Positions 1-8,152 of a stretch of DNA of 64,000 nucleotides are shown piece by piece. Position 1 is the stretch's first letter, and each line of letters starts with the position of its first letter. This stretch comes from Bacteroidia bacterium. GTDB lineage: Bacteria > Bacteroidota > Bacteroidia > DATLTG01. The stretch is from NCBI GenBank assembly GCA_039924845.1, contig JBDTAC010000074.1, positions 1-64,000 on the forward strand. The letters run 5' to 3'. Under the pieces are notes generated by a model. That model saw only the letters and a list, made by a program, of their open reading frames with translations. It was not told the DNA's origin and did not search any database. A program made the translations under genes and the position numbers.

Positions 1-211
1 GCATACCAAGAATTACAGCATCTAACTCATTCGTAATTTTAGAAACATTCCAGCCATTTTCTTTGGGCAATAAATTGTATTTCGCGAGCCGCGATTTGGA
101 AGGTTCAAAAATTTCATCGTCCGAACCACTTATCAAAAAACCTTTCTTGTGCATCGCAATTGCCAAGTTGTGCATGGCACTTCCACCGATTGCAATAAAA
201 TGTACGCGCAT
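1..211 (-). CDS. mpl: UDP-N-acetylmuramate:tripeptide ligase Mpl, partial (N-terminus)
   Basis: The first 70 codons of a Mur ligase; the rest lies beyond the left edge. The protein starts MRVHFIAIGGSAMHNLA, a Rossmann-type GG(S/A)AMHNLA loop, followed by GSDDEIFEPSKSRL. In the Mur ligase family this form is typical of Mpl, which attaches recycled L-Ala-gamma-D-Glu-mDap to UDP-MurNAc in peptidoglycan recycling; MurC usually has a different sequence here. The catalytic ATP-binding part is not visible. It precedes murB in the transcription of other wall genes only loosely, since murB ends 32 bp upstream of this start on the same strand. Mpl versus MurC is a family-level judgement. Confidence 0.82.
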   Translation of the reverse strand, partial: MRVHFIAIGGSAMHNLAIAMHKKGFLISGSDDEIFEPSKSRLAKYNLLPKENGWNVSKITNELDAVILGM

Positions 212-224
212 ATTTTAGAGGGTT

Positions 225-240
225 GAAAAATTATTTTTTC
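225..240 (-). repeat. Dispersed AT palindrome, intergenic mpl/murB
   Basis: Exact core AAAAATTATTTTT flanked by G and C, in the short gap between murB and mpl. Convention for this repeat family in the annotation: strand + means the top strand reads AAAAAATAATTTTT, strand - means it reads AAAAATTATTTTTT. Confidence 0.85.
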
Positions 241-243
241 GAA

Positions 244-1254
244 TCAAATGATATTCACTTCTCGTTCTAATTGTACCCCAAATTTTTCTTTTACCGATTG
301 TAAAATTTTTTCTGACAAGTCGAAAATTTCCTTTCCAGTTGCATTTCCATAATTTACCAACACCAATGCTTGATCTTTGTGAATGCCCGCATCTCCATAC
401 GTTTTGCCTTTCCAACCACATTGTTCAATCAGCCAACCGGCAGCTAATTTTATTTCCTGTTCCGAATTTTTATACCCAACTATTTCTGAAAAATTATTTT
501 TCAGCGCATTGAATTTCTCAACATTCACCACTGGATTTTTAAAAAAACTTCCGGCATTACCAATCTTATTTGGATCGGGCAATTTGCTGCTGCGAATAGT
601 ACAAACCGCTTTACTTATCACACCAATTGTCAGTTCTGAAACATTCATTGTTTCCAATTCCTTTTTGATAGCTCCGTATTCGATATTAAATTTTGGTTTT
701 TTATTTAAACGAAAAGTAACGGACGTAATCAAGTATTGATTTTTTAATTCGCGTTTAAAAACACTTTCTCTGTATCCAAAACGACAATCTTTATTTGAGA
801 ATGTATGAATTTTTTTTTCGTGAATGTGCAAGGCTTCTAATTCATAAAAAACATCTTTTAATTCTGCGCCGTAAGCACCGATATTTTGCATCGGACCTGC
901 TCCCACATTTCCAGGAATCAAAGATAAATTTTCTATACCTGCGTAATTTTTTTCAATACAGTACATCACAAACTGATGCCAAACAAGGCCTGCGCCTGAT
1001 TTTACGTAATAGTAATCCGTATCTTCTTTTATCAATTCAATGCCTTTGATATTATTTTTCAGAACAAGCCCAGAGAAATTTTTAGTGAAAAGCAAATTGC
1101 TTCCGCCACCGATTATCAAAAGCGGATTTTTTTTTGCGATTGGATTATCAAGGATTTCGAGTGTTTCTTCAACAGAATTTATTTCTGAAAAATAATTCGC
1201 GAAAGCATTTATGCCAAACGTATTAAAATTTTTAAGCGAATAATTTTCTTTCAT
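244..1254 (-). CDS. murB: UDP-N-acetylenolpyruvoylglucosamine reductase MurB
   Basis: FAD-dependent reduction of UDP-GlcNAc-enolpyruvate to UDP-MurNAc, the second committed step of cytoplasmic peptidoglycan precursor synthesis. The 336 residues match the longer type I (E. coli-like) MurB. Visible FAD-binding motifs are LIIGGGSNLLF near residue 47 and LSLIPGNVGAGPMQNIGAYG near residue 109. The active-site serine motif GNAGSFFKNP is near residue 231, and AGWLIEQCGWKG is typical of the C-terminal substrate domain. It lies upstream of mpl on the same strand, so two wall genes sit together. A copy of the dispersed AT repeat at 488-502 is read in frame as KNNFSE between the FAD-binding and C-terminal domains. 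Confidence 0.96.
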   Translation of the reverse strand: MKENYSLKNFNTFGINAFANYFSEINSVEETLEILDNPIAKKNPLLIIGGGSNLLFTKNFSGLVLKNNIKGIELIKEDTDYYYVKSGAGLVWHQFVMYCIEKNYAGIENLSLIPGNVGAGPMQNIGAYGAELKDVFYELEALHIHEKKIHTFSNKDCRFGYRESVFKRELKNQYLITSVTFRLNKKPKFNIEYGAIKKELETMNVSELTIGVISKAVCTIRSSKLPDPNKIGNAGSFFKNPVVNVEKFNALKNNFSEIVGYKNSEQEIKLAAGWLIEQCGWKGKTYGDAGIHKDQALVLVNYGNATGKEIFDLSEKILQSVKEKFGVQLEREVNII

Positions 1255-1319
1255 TTCCGATTACAAAGTACAACACAAAGTAATAAGGAAATAATGGAAG
1301 GAGCAAGTTTTTTTCGTTT

Positions 1320-1336
1320 GAAAAATTATTTTTTTG
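1320..1336 (-). repeat. Dispersed AT palindrome downstream of the histidine kinase
   Basis: Exact core in the gap between the histidine kinase stop (1342) and the murB start (1254). It is flanked by CGTTTG on the left and GAACG on the right, so the inverted repeat extends beyond the core with a one-base mismatch. Confidence 0.85.
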
Positions 1337-1341
1337 AACGC

Positions 1342-2382
1342 TTATTTTTCCTTCTTCAAAGTGAAAGAAAAAAGCGATCCGATACCTTCCGTGCTGTCCA
1401 CAGAAATGGTTTGTCCATGCGCTTCTAAAATATGTTTCACAATCGCAAGACCAAGTCCGGTGCCGCCTTGCTCGCGTGAACGACTTTTATCTACACGGTA
1501 AAAACGCTCAAATAAACGTGGCAAATGTTTATCAGGAATACCAATTCCGTTGTCTGAAATTTCGGTTGTTATCTGATTTTCGTGTTCATAAAAACGAACA
1601 TTTGTTTCACCATTTTCTTTTCCATATTTGATGGAATTGACGATGAGATTGGTAAACACTTGACGAATTCGGAATTTATCGGCGTTCACAAACAAAGGTT
1701 TTGTTTCTTTTAATCGCAACGAAATATGTTTGGTGCTCGCTTGCATTTCTTCTGCTTCCAATACATCTTTTACTAATTCCACAATGTCGAAACGTTCCGG
1801 GTCGAGCTGTAAATCGCCTGTTTCAAGTTGAGAAATGGCTTCCAAATCTTCCACAATACGAATCATCCGTTCCACGCTTCTTTCTGTTTTTGAAAGAAAA
1901 GAACGATTAGTTTCTGGCTCGTTCATCGCTCCGTCAAGCAACGTAGAAACATAGCCCTGTATGTTGAAAATAGGCGTTTTCAGCTCGTGCGAAACATTTC
2001 CTAAAAACTCTTTTCGGTACAATTCCAATTTGTGCAATTGTTCCATTTCTACTTTTCGTTCGTTTACCCAATCCAATACTTCGGCGTGTAAATTTTCTAA
2101 TAATTCTTGCGGACAATATATGTCATCCTTCGGAAAATCTTTTTTTCGAACACTCTGAATCGTTTGGTAAATACCACTTACATTTTGATGAATGTGTTTT
2201 CTGAAAAAGAAAAGAGAAAGGAAAAAGGATGCAAAAAAAGAAATAAATACCACAAAATAAATCGTATAATTCGATTCTTGTTGTGGAAAAATAAAGTAAA
2301 AAATAAATAGCAAAAGTCCCGTAATGAAAGCAACACAAAGCGAAGTAAGTAAAGAAATTTTTTTTAGACTTCTGTTTTTCAT
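1342..2382 (-). CDS. Two-component sensor histidine kinase, PhoR-like
   Basis: Membrane sensor kinase of 346 residues. Two hydrophobic segments at about 10-32 and 40-60 are separated by only a few residues, so there is almost no extracytoplasmic domain. A HisKA domain follows with the phospho-accepting His132 in FLGNVSHELKTP, then a HATPase domain with the N box (TNLIVNSIKYG), G1 (DNGIGIP) and G2 (GTGLGLAIVK). It is transcribed 23 bp after the response regulator at 2406-3092, its presumed partner. The architecture resembles the PhoR-like kinases common in Bacteroidota. The signal is unknown; a sensor with this short a loop more likely reads membrane state or a partner protein than an extracellular ligand. 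Confidence 0.9.
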   Translation of the reverse strand: MKNRSLKKISLLTSLCVAFITGLLLFIFYFIFPQQESNYTIYFVVFISFFASFFLSLFFFRKHIHQNVSGIYQTIQSVRKKDFPKDDIYCPQELLENLHAEVLDWVNERKVEMEQLHKLELYRKEFLGNVSHELKTPIFNIQGYVSTLLDGAMNEPETNRSFLSKTERSVERMIRIVEDLEAISQLETGDLQLDPERFDIVELVKDVLEAEEMQASTKHISLRLKETKPLFVNADKFRIRQVFTNLIVNSIKYGKENGETNVRFYEHENQITTEISDNGIGIPDKHLPRLFERFYRVDKSRSREQGGTGLGLAIVKHILEAHGQTISVDSTEGIGSLFSFTLKKEK

Positions 2383-2405
2383 ACTAATTTTTACGGTGAA
2401 AAAAA

Positions 2406-3092
2406 TTAAAATTCAAATTTATATCCGATTCCTTTTACGGTACGAATGTAATTTTCGCCCAATTTTTCGCGCAATTTTCGGATGTGTACATCAATCGTCC
2501 GATCGCCCACCACTACATCGTTTCCCCACACTTTAGAAAGAATATTTTCGCGCGTAAAAACTTTTCCTGGTTTGGAAGCAAGCAAGGCTAATAATTCAAA
2601 TTCTTTTTTCGGAAAAAAGATTTCTTCGCCTTCTTTTACCACCAAATATTTTTCGCGATCAATAATAATTCCGTTTAATTCGATGAGGTGATTATTCGGT
2701 TCTGTTTCTGAATTTCTGCGTAAAAGTGCTTTCACGCGACTCATTAAAACTCTTGGTTTAATTGGTTTTGTGATGTAATCATCTGCGCCTACATCAAAAC
2801 CTGCAATCTGAGAATAGTCTTCGTTTCGAGCGGTTAAAAAAGCAACGACAGTATTTTTCAGCGCATCATTTTTTCGTATTTCAATACAGGTTTCGATGCC
2901 ATCCATATTGGGCATCATCACGTCTAAAATAATTAAGTGCGGAAATTCTTTTTTCGCAATTGTCAAAGCATCTTTTCCGTTGCCTGCGGTATAAACGGAA
3001 TAGCCTTCTTTTTTAAGATTGTAGCCGACAAATTCCAAAATATCTGGCTCGTCATCTACCAACAAAATTTTGTAATCACTGTTTGCTGACAT
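2406..3092 (-). CDS. Response regulator, OmpR/PhoB family
   Basis: Cytoplasmic DNA-binding response regulator of 228 residues. The receiver domain spans about 8-120 with acidic pair Asp13/Asp14, phospho-acceptor Asp57 (LIILDVMMP) and the conserved Lys109 (YITKP). The C-terminal winged helix contains the typical GDRTIDVHIRKLREKLG recognition region and ends YIRTVKGIGYKFEF. It is the first gene of an operon with the kinase at 1342-2382. PhoB-type regulation of phosphate uptake is possible by family resemblance, but no pst or phoU genes are nearby, so the regulon is not assigned. Confidence 0.93.
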   Translation of the reverse strand: MSANSDYKILLVDDEPDILEFVGYNLKKEGYSVYTAGNGKDALTIAKKEFPHLIILDVMMPNMDGIETCIEIRKNDALKNTVVAFLTARNEDYSQIAGFDVGADDYITKPIKPRVLMSRVKALLRRNSETEPNNHLIELNGIIIDREKYLVVKEGEEIFFPKKEFELLALLASKPGKVFTRENILSKVWGNDVVVGDRTIDVHIRKLREKLGENYIRTVKGIGYKFEF

Positions 3093-3173
3093 TCAGTTTA
3101 TTTTTGTGTAAAGATAATTTTATTTTGGAGGCTACAGATTAAGCGAATGTTATCAGAACATTAATTTACTGTT

Positions 3174-3908
3174 TCAAAAAATAATTTTTTGAATGTCTTC
3201 TGGTGTGTCAATCGCAATGGATTCAAGCTCTGTAACAGCTGCTTTAATTTTATATCCATTTTCTATCCAACGCAATTGTTCCAACGATTCGGCTATTTCC
3301 AAAGACGATTCTTCGAGTTGAGAAAGCTCCTTCAAAATAGTTGCTTTGTAGGCATAAATGCCGATGTGCTTGTAGTAAAAATAATTTTTCAGCCAATCTT
3401 CTTGAGGCTTTCCGCGATAAAACGGAATAGCAGCGCGACTAAAATAAACAGCTTCGTTGAGTTTATTTAAAATCACTTTTGGTGTATTTTGATTTTGTAA
3501 TTCTTCAATAGTTTTGATGCGTTTTACGAGCGTTGCAATTTGCGTATTTTCATTTTTAAAGCAACTCGCTACCAAATCAATTTGTTCGAGATGAATAAAT
3601 GGTTCGTCGCCCTGAATATTAATGATAACAGCATTTTCCGAGAGATCTAATTTATCTGAAACTTCCGCACAACGATCTGTTCCGCTACGATTTTTTTCGC
3701 TCGTCATTACCACTTCTCCGCCAAAATTTTTCACACAATTTTCGATGCGTTTATCATCCGTTGCAACAATAACTTTCGAAAGCGATTTCGCTTTTTTGGC
3801 TTGTTCAAAAACCAATTGAATCATCGGTTTTCCGTTAATAATCGCCAAAGGTTTTGCAGGAAAACGTGTAGAGGCAAAACGTGCAGGAATGATTCCGATA
3901 AATTCCAT
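3174..3908 (-). CDS. kdsB: 3-deoxy-manno-octulosonate cytidylyltransferase
   Basis: Activates Kdo as CMP-Kdo for lipid A-core synthesis in the cytoplasm. I chose the ATG at 3908, giving 244 residues, the usual family length. A longer reading to 4022 adds 38 low-complexity residues, partly encoded by a dispersed AT repeat. The N-terminus FIGIIPARFASTRFPAKPL is the nucleotide-binding signature, and IINIQGDEPFI carries the conserved QGDEP motif. Repeat copies fall at 3376-3390 (read as KNYFYY), at the last codons 3175-3191 (protein ends QKIIF) and just upstream of the start. No Shine-Dalgarno sequence is visible. Confidence 0.95.
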   Translation of the reverse strand: MEFIGIIPARFASTRFPAKPLAIINGKPMIQLVFEQAKKAKSLSKVIVATDDKRIENCVKNFGGEVVMTSEKNRSGTDRCAEVSDKLDLSENAVIINIQGDEPFIHLEQIDLVASCFKNENTQIATLVKRIKTIEELQNQNTPKVILNKLNEAVYFSRAAIPFYRGKPQEDWLKNYFYYKHIGIYAYKATILKELSQLEESSLEIAESLEQLRWIENGYKIKAAVTELESIAIDTPEDIQKIIF

Positions 3909-3910
3909 TT

Positions 3911-3927
3911 GAAAAATTATTTTTTTG
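3911..3927 (-). repeat. Dispersed AT palindrome abutting the kdsB start codon
   Basis: Exact core ending 2 bp upstream of the kdsB ATG. It occupies the position where a ribosome binding site would normally lie. Confidence 0.85.
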
Positions 3928-4070
3928 AAGCTAAAGATATTGAATTTTTGGTTCTTTTTTTTTGATGAAAAATGATTTAACTTTGGTTTATTGAAATTGA
4001 TATACAAATATGAGTTAAACAAAACGCTGTGTTAGACGAAAGATGCCATATTAAAAAGAAAAGATAAATT

Positions 4071-4319
4071 ATGAAAAAAGATTTGTATCAGCTTATAATA
4101 GTATTAGGAATCGGCGGATTAGCTGTATTTATTATGCAGTTTAGTTTAGATATTGGAATCGTTGTACTTGGAATTTCCGCCTACTTTACAGTCTTTGTTT
4201 TTAAGTGGGACAGTGTGTATGCGCGTGCGTGGGGTATTATCGTTTTTATTATGGCGTTATTTATACTTATTTCTTGGATATGGACATACATTTTACAACC
4301 ATTAATTGCTTGGTTATAG
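4071..4319 (+). CDS. Small hydrophobic membrane protein, unknown function
   Basis: An 82-residue protein I do not recognise. It starts MKKDLYQLII and consists almost entirely of hydrophobic segments at roughly 6-24, 26-45 and 52-78, so it should be a three-helix inner-membrane protein. It is the only plus-strand gene in a minus-strand region and faces the heptose adenylyltransferase gene convergently. An A-rich stretch (TTAAAAAGAAAAGATAAATT) precedes the ATG, as is common in this phylum. A real small gene is likely because of its codon use and hydrophobic periodicity, but there is no functional evidence. Confidence 0.55.
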   Translation: MKKDLYQLIIVLGIGGLAVFIMQFSLDIGIVVLGISAYFTVFVFKWDSVYARAWGIIVFIMALFILISWIWTYILQPLIAWL

Positions 4320-4356
4320 CCAACAGCACAAATCAAAAAAACAGAAGCAGTTTCCT

Positions 4357-4890
4357 TTAAAAACTTTTTATTTTTTTCTCGATAGCGGAAGTAGAAAAAC
4401 CTTCCAGAAAAGAAATTGTTTTTACAATGCCTTTATTTTTGCGAATAATATCGGAACCAATAATGTATTTTTTATTTTTCGGATCGGTTTCGTTGGCATC
4501 GTAATCCGCGCCTTTTACCAATACATCTGGCAAAATTTGTTGGATGAGATGTTGCGGAGTGGCTTCGTCAAACAGAATAACAGCACTTACAAAATGTAGG
4601 GAAGCGATTATCATGGCGCGCGAATGTTCGTCTTGTATCGGTCTGCTATTGCCCTTTTCGAGCATTTTTACGGAGCTGTCGGAATTTATGGCAACAATTA
4701 ATTCGTCGCCCAAATCGGCAGCTTTCGCGAGATAATCAATGTGCCCGAGATGTAAAATATCGAAACAACCGTTCGTGAAAATTATTTTTTTGCTTTTCAT
4801 CCGCCATATAGCGAGCGTGCGTTGCAAAACATCAATGGGAAAAATTTTTTTCTGAACGATGTCAAGTACCGATTGTGGCGTTGTTTCCAT
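4357..4890 (-). CDS. rfaE2: D-glycero-beta-D-manno-heptose 1-phosphate adenylyltransferase (RfaE2-type)
   Basis: A 177-residue nucleotidyltransferase of the cytidylyltransferase-like HxGH superfamily: IFTNGCFDILHLGHIDYL near residue 37 carries the HLGH nucleotide-binding motif, and the later VAINSD and RPIQDEHSR segments are typical of the ADP-heptose branch. It matches the adenylyltransferase half of E. coli HldE, here a stand-alone enzyme making ADP-heptose for LPS core. The start overlaps the stop of the upstream membrane protein by 29 bp, suggesting translational coupling. The KKIIF peptide at the nucleotide-binding strand is encoded by a variant of the dispersed AT repeat at 4777-4791. 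Confidence 0.88.
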   Translation of the reverse strand: METTPQSVLDIVQKKIFPIDVLQRTLAIWRMKSKKIIFTNGCFDILHLGHIDYLAKAADLGDELIVAINSDSSVKMLEKGNSRPIQDEHSRAMIIASLHFVSAVILFDEATPQHLIQQILPDVLVKGADYDANETDPKNKKYIIGSDIIRKNKGIVKTISFLEGFSTSAIEKKIKSF

Positions 4891-5893
4891 TTTTGCGTTT
4901 GTTTAAAACTGCCAGTAAAATTAAGGAAAGTAATCCGAAAAAAAGAATGGTACCAAATTGCGAAAGCCAAGTGAGCCAACCCAAAGTGTAACCAATATTT
5001 GCATTCACTCCATATAAAAGCAATACTTGTTTCATCGCAAACGGATACGCGCCAATGCCGCCAGGCGTAAGCATTACCATAAATGTACCGAAAATAAATA
5101 CGGTGAGAATATCAGGAACAGTAAGATTGGTGGTTTGATCCAAACTGAAAAAGCAAACGTGCAACATCAAATAATACAATATCCAAATGAAGAAAGAATA
5201 GAACCAAAACAAAAATGGTTTCTTGATATTACGGATGGATTTTAAGCCTCCAGAAAAACCTTTCAGTATGTTTTTTACTTTATCGAAAAATGCGCCTTTG
5301 AATTTTTTTCGGAAAACAAAAATGCCAATTATCAAAGCAAAAAAAACTACTCCGATAAAAACAAAAAAAAGTATTTTCCCACTCGAAAAATGATTTGTTT
5401 CCGCACTGATAATAGGAAAAATAGATGTTTGCATGTATCCGTAAATAGTTTTGAATTGTAAAATAAACATTGCGATAATAAATAAAAAAAATACCAACAC
5501 GTCTATAATCCGTTCTACAATTACTGTTCCGAACGATTCGGCAAAAGGAATATTTTCATAGCGACTTAAAATTCCGCAGCGCGTAGCTTCTCCGATTCTA
5601 GTCATGGCGTAATTGGCAAGATAACCCACCATTACAGCAAAAAAAGTATTTGATAATTTTGGGTGATGTCCGAGCGGCTCGAGCAACATTTTCCATCGAA
5701 TGGCGCGAATCACATGGCTTATTAAACCGATGAAAACAGAAAGTATAATCCAGCCGTAACGCACATTGTGCAAGGCGTTGGTGATATCAGAAATATCTTT
5801 TGAAGAAAGTTTTGAAACAGAAATCCAAATTAAAAAAATGCCAAGCGATAAAAATAGCAACACTTTTACGATGGACAGCAGTTTTTGCTTCAA
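4862..5893 (-). CDS. Flippase-like integral membrane protein (LPG synthase TM family)
   Basis: A 343-residue protein with about eight membrane helices beginning directly at the N-terminus (LLSIVKVLLFLSLGIFLIWI). It contains the family signature region GYLANYAMTRIGEATRCGIL (residues about 90-110), where an Arg-Gly/Glu-rich loop lies between helices, and a later LTPGGIGAYPFAM motif. It belongs to the lysylphosphatidylglycerol synthase transmembrane (UPF0104, flippase-like) family, but has no aminoacyl-transferase domain, so LPG synthesis should not be inferred. It starts 3 bp after panD and overlaps rfaE2, so it lies in the panC-panD-rfaE2 transcription unit; the substrate is probably a lipid or lipid-linked molecule. 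Confidence 0.8.
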   Translation of the reverse strand: MKQKLLSIVKVLLFLSLGIFLIWISVSKLSSKDISDITNALHNVRYGWIILSVFIGLISHVIRAIRWKMLLEPLGHHPKLSNTFFAVMVGYLANYAMTRIGEATRCGILSRYENIPFAESFGTVIVERIIDVLVFFLFIIAMFILQFKTIYGYMQTSIFPIISAETNHFSSGKILFFVFIGVVFFALIIGIFVFRKKFKGAFFDKVKNILKGFSGGLKSIRNIKKPFLFWFYSFFIWILYYLMLHVCFFSLDQTTNLTVPDILTVFIFGTFMVMLTPGGIGAYPFAMKQVLLLYGVNANIGYTLGWLTWLSQFGTILFFGLLSLILLAVLNKRKNGNNATIGT

Positions 5894-5896
5894 CGT

Positions 5897-6250
5897 TTAT
5901 TTTTTTAGTGCGTTTGTTTTCGAATCTGGGAAAACTACAGCCGGCTTGTGTTTTTTAGCCATTTCGAAATCCATTTCGGCATACGAAAGAATAATTACTT
6001 CGTGCCCTACTTTTACTTTTAATGCTGCCGGACCGTTTAAACAAATAGTTCCTGAGCCTCGTTTTCCTTTTATCACATACGTCACAAAACGCTCGCCGTT
6101 GTTGTAATCCAGCACATGTACTTGTTCGTTTTCAATGAGGTTTACAGCGTCCATCAAATCCTCGTCAATGGTTACGCTTCCGATATAATCCAGCTCCGCT
6201 TGCGTTATACGTACGCGGTGAATTTTCGATTTTAAAACATTTATTTGCAT
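5897..6250 (-). CDS. panD: Aspartate 1-decarboxylase proenzyme
   Basis: Makes beta-alanine from L-aspartate for pantothenate synthesis. The 117 residues match the small pyruvoyl enzyme. The self-cleavage site is the Gly24-Ser25 bond in DYIGSVTID, where Ser25 becomes the pyruvoyl group. The conserved [18 protein letters not shown] and [10 protein letters not shown] segments follow. It starts 13 bp after the panC stop, so the two pantothenate genes form an operon. Confidence 0.97.
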   Translation of the reverse strand: MQINVLKSKIHRVRITQAELDYIGSVTIDEDLMDAVNLIENEQVHVLDYNNGERFVTYVIKGKRGSGTICLNGPAALKVKVGHEVIILSYAEMDFEMAKKHKPAVVFPDSKTNALKK

Positions 6251-6263
6251 AGCGGCTGCAAAA

Positions 6264-7148
6264 CTAAGGAAATAAAATAATATTATCTATAAGTCGGATG
6301 CTGCCCAATTGTACCGCGATGCACAACACAACGCTTTTGTTATTTTCATAATTATCAATGGCAATAAGCGTTTCGGCATCACAAATTTCGGCGTATTCCA
6401 ATCGAAAAAAGTCACTTCCGAAAAATTTTTTTTCGAGCACGTTTTTTAAATCAGTTACGGAATAGTTTCGAAAATTATTTTTTGCGAACAACAACGTTTC
6501 ATAAATAAACGACGCTATTTTTCGCTCATCCGCCGAAAGGCGTACATTGCGTGAACTCATTGCCAATCCATCGTTTTCGCGCATAATGGAACACGAAATA
6601 ATTTGAATCGGCAATTGTAATTCGCGCACCATTTTTTTGATAATTGCCAATTGCTGAAAATCTTTTTCGCCGAAATAGGCTTTTTGCGGATTCACAATTT
6701 CGAACAATCTGCTTACCACATTAACAACGCCGCTAAAATGCCCCGGTCGCTGCTTTCCTTCCATAACTGTATCTATATTTCCGAAATTAATTTTTGATGC
6801 TTTTTGCGGAAAAGTAAAAAAATCCATCGTCGAAAAATTATTTTTTTCAGGATAGATTTCTGCCGTTTCCGGAATAAATAAAATAGCACAATTGGCTTGC
6901 TCTAAAAGCTTTTTATCGGCATCCAGCGTACGCGGGTAATTTTTTAAATCAGATGCTTCATTAAACTGCGTAGGATTTACGAAAATACTGCAAACCACCA
7001 CGTCGTTTTCTTGCTTCGCTTTTTCAATTAAAGAAATATGTCCGGCATGCAGCGCACCCATCGTAGGCACAAAACCAATGCTTTTCGTGTTTTTTCGAAA
7101 AAAATCAAGGTGCTTTTGTAACTCTTTTATGGAAGAAAAAACATTCAT
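6264..7148 (-). CDS. panC: Pantothenate synthetase
   Basis: ATP-dependent condensation of pantoate with beta-alanine. The 294 residues match the family. The HxGH nucleotidyltransferase motif appears in [16 protein letters not shown] near residue 27, and the second conserved block is [17 protein letters not shown] near residue 160, followed by MSSRN. Two copies of the dispersed AT repeat are read in frame here: 6832-6848 as EKNNFS, and a variant near 6470-6483 as AKNNF. It heads the minus-strand pan operon and is divergent from the starch-synthase-like gene at 7312. Confidence 0.97.
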   Translation of the reverse strand: MNVFSSIKELQKHLDFFRKNTKSIGFVPTMGALHAGHISLIEKAKQENDVVVCSIFVNPTQFNEASDLKNYPRTLDADKKLLEQANCAILFIPETAEIYPEKNNFSTMDFFTFPQKASKINFGNIDTVMEGKQRPGHFSGVVNVVSRLFEIVNPQKAYFGEKDFQQLAIIKKMVRELQLPIQIISCSIMRENDGLAMSSRNVRLSADERKIASFIYETLLFAKNNFRNYSVTDLKNVLEKKFFGSDFFRLEYAEICDAETLIAIDNYENNKSVVLCIAVQLGSIRLIDNIILFP

Positions 7149-7245
7149 CGGAGAATTTGAATATCTATAAACGATTGACAGTTAGTATTTTAATTCTATT
7201 TTATCGTGCATACTTTTATCCGAGCGGGCAAAGCTAAACGAAAAC

Positions 7246-7276
7246 TTGAATCTTTGCTAAAAAATGTTTACTTTTG
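7246..7276 (+). promoter_or_regulatory. Bacteroidota-type promoter for the starch-synthase-like gene
   Basis: TTG at 7246-7248 and TACTTTTG at 7269-7276 are separated by 20 bp, fitting the -33/-7 pattern TTG-N19-21-TAnnTTTG. The ATG is 36 bp downstream. Confidence 0.55.
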
Positions 7277-7311
7277 TATGTTTTTATAAAATCTCACCTA
7301 AATAATACCTC

Positions 7312-8142
7312 ATGAAAAAGAAGACAAGGATTTTATTTGTTTCGCAAGAAATTACGCCTTATTTGGATGAAAGTCCGATGGGACTTATCGGTCGCCATCT
7401 TCCACAAGGAATTCAGGAAAGAGGAAAAGAGATTCGCACATTTATGCCCCGTTACGGTTGCGTAAATGAACGCAGAAACCAATTGCATGAGGTGATTCGC
7501 CTTTCGGGAATGAATCTCATCATCAGTGAAAATGATCATCCATTAATCATCAAAGTTGCTTCTATTCAGGCGGCAAGGATGCAAGTTTATTTTATAGATA
7601 ACCACGATTATTTCGAACGAAAGTTTACGCATTCCGACAAAAAAGGAAAGTTTTTTGAGGACAATGATGAGCGTTCCATTTTTTATTGTCGCGGCGTTAT
7701 TGAAACTGTTAAAAAATTAGGTTGGGCGCCAGATGTGGTGCATTGCCAAGGTTGGATGACTAGTTTAATGCCTTTGTATTTGAAAAAAGCATTCAGCGAT
7801 AATCCTTTGTTTGCCAACACAAAAATTATTTATTCGATTTACGATGATGAATTTACAGACAGTTTGCACAAAGATTTTTCTAAAAAATTAACCTTGGAAG
7901 GAATCGGTAAAAAAGAATTGGATTTATACAAAGATCCAAATTTTGTGAACATTACAAAATCTGCTATTAATCACTCGGATGGCGTTATAAAAGGCAGTGA
8001 AAAATTAAATCCTGAAATAGAAAAACATCTTAAAAAAAGTGGTAAACCCATACTCAATTATCAATCCATGGAAGAATACATTGATGCTTATTCGGATTTT
8101 TACGATGCAGTGTTGGAAGAAGAAGCAGTATTGGCAGATTGA
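7312..8142 (+). CDS. Starch/glycogen synthase N-terminal-domain protein (truncated GT5)
   Basis: A 276-residue protein related to the N-terminal Rossmann domain of GT5 glycogen synthases: ILFVSQEITPY at the start, YFIDNHDYFER and DVVHCQGWMTSLMPLYLKK are recognisable family blocks. Full-length enzymes have about 470 residues and a second GT-B domain, which is absent here. The canonical KTGGL loop for ADP-glucose is replaced by DESPMGLIGRHLP, without the lysine. Catalysis of glucan synthesis is therefore doubtful, although databases often name such proteins glycogen/starch synthase. It is divergent from panC and followed after 10 bp by DUF4270 and then glmS, an order I recognise from other Bacteroidota. 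Confidence 0.75.
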   Translation: MKKKTRILFVSQEITPYLDESPMGLIGRHLPQGIQERGKEIRTFMPRYGCVNERRNQLHEVIRLSGMNLIISENDHPLIIKVASIQAARMQVYFIDNHDYFERKFTHSDKKGKFFEDNDERSIFYCRGVIETVKKLGWAPDVVHCQGWMTSLMPLYLKKAFSDNPLFANTKIIYSIYDDEFTDSLHKDFSKKLTLEGIGKKELDLYKDPNFVNITKSAINHSDGVIKGSEKLNPEIEKHLKKSGKPILNYQSMEEYIDAYSDFYDAVLEEEAVLAD

Positions 8143-8152
8143 TAATTTATTT

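Noticed and set aside
3909-4022. N-terminal extension of KdsB
   Set aside because: The extra 38 residues are low-complexity and repeat-encoded, and the family starts at the ATG at 3908.
8039-8152. N-terminal extension of the DUF4270 gene overlapping the previous gene
   Set aside because: It would overlap the starch-synthase-like gene in another frame and hides the signal peptide that starts at 8153.
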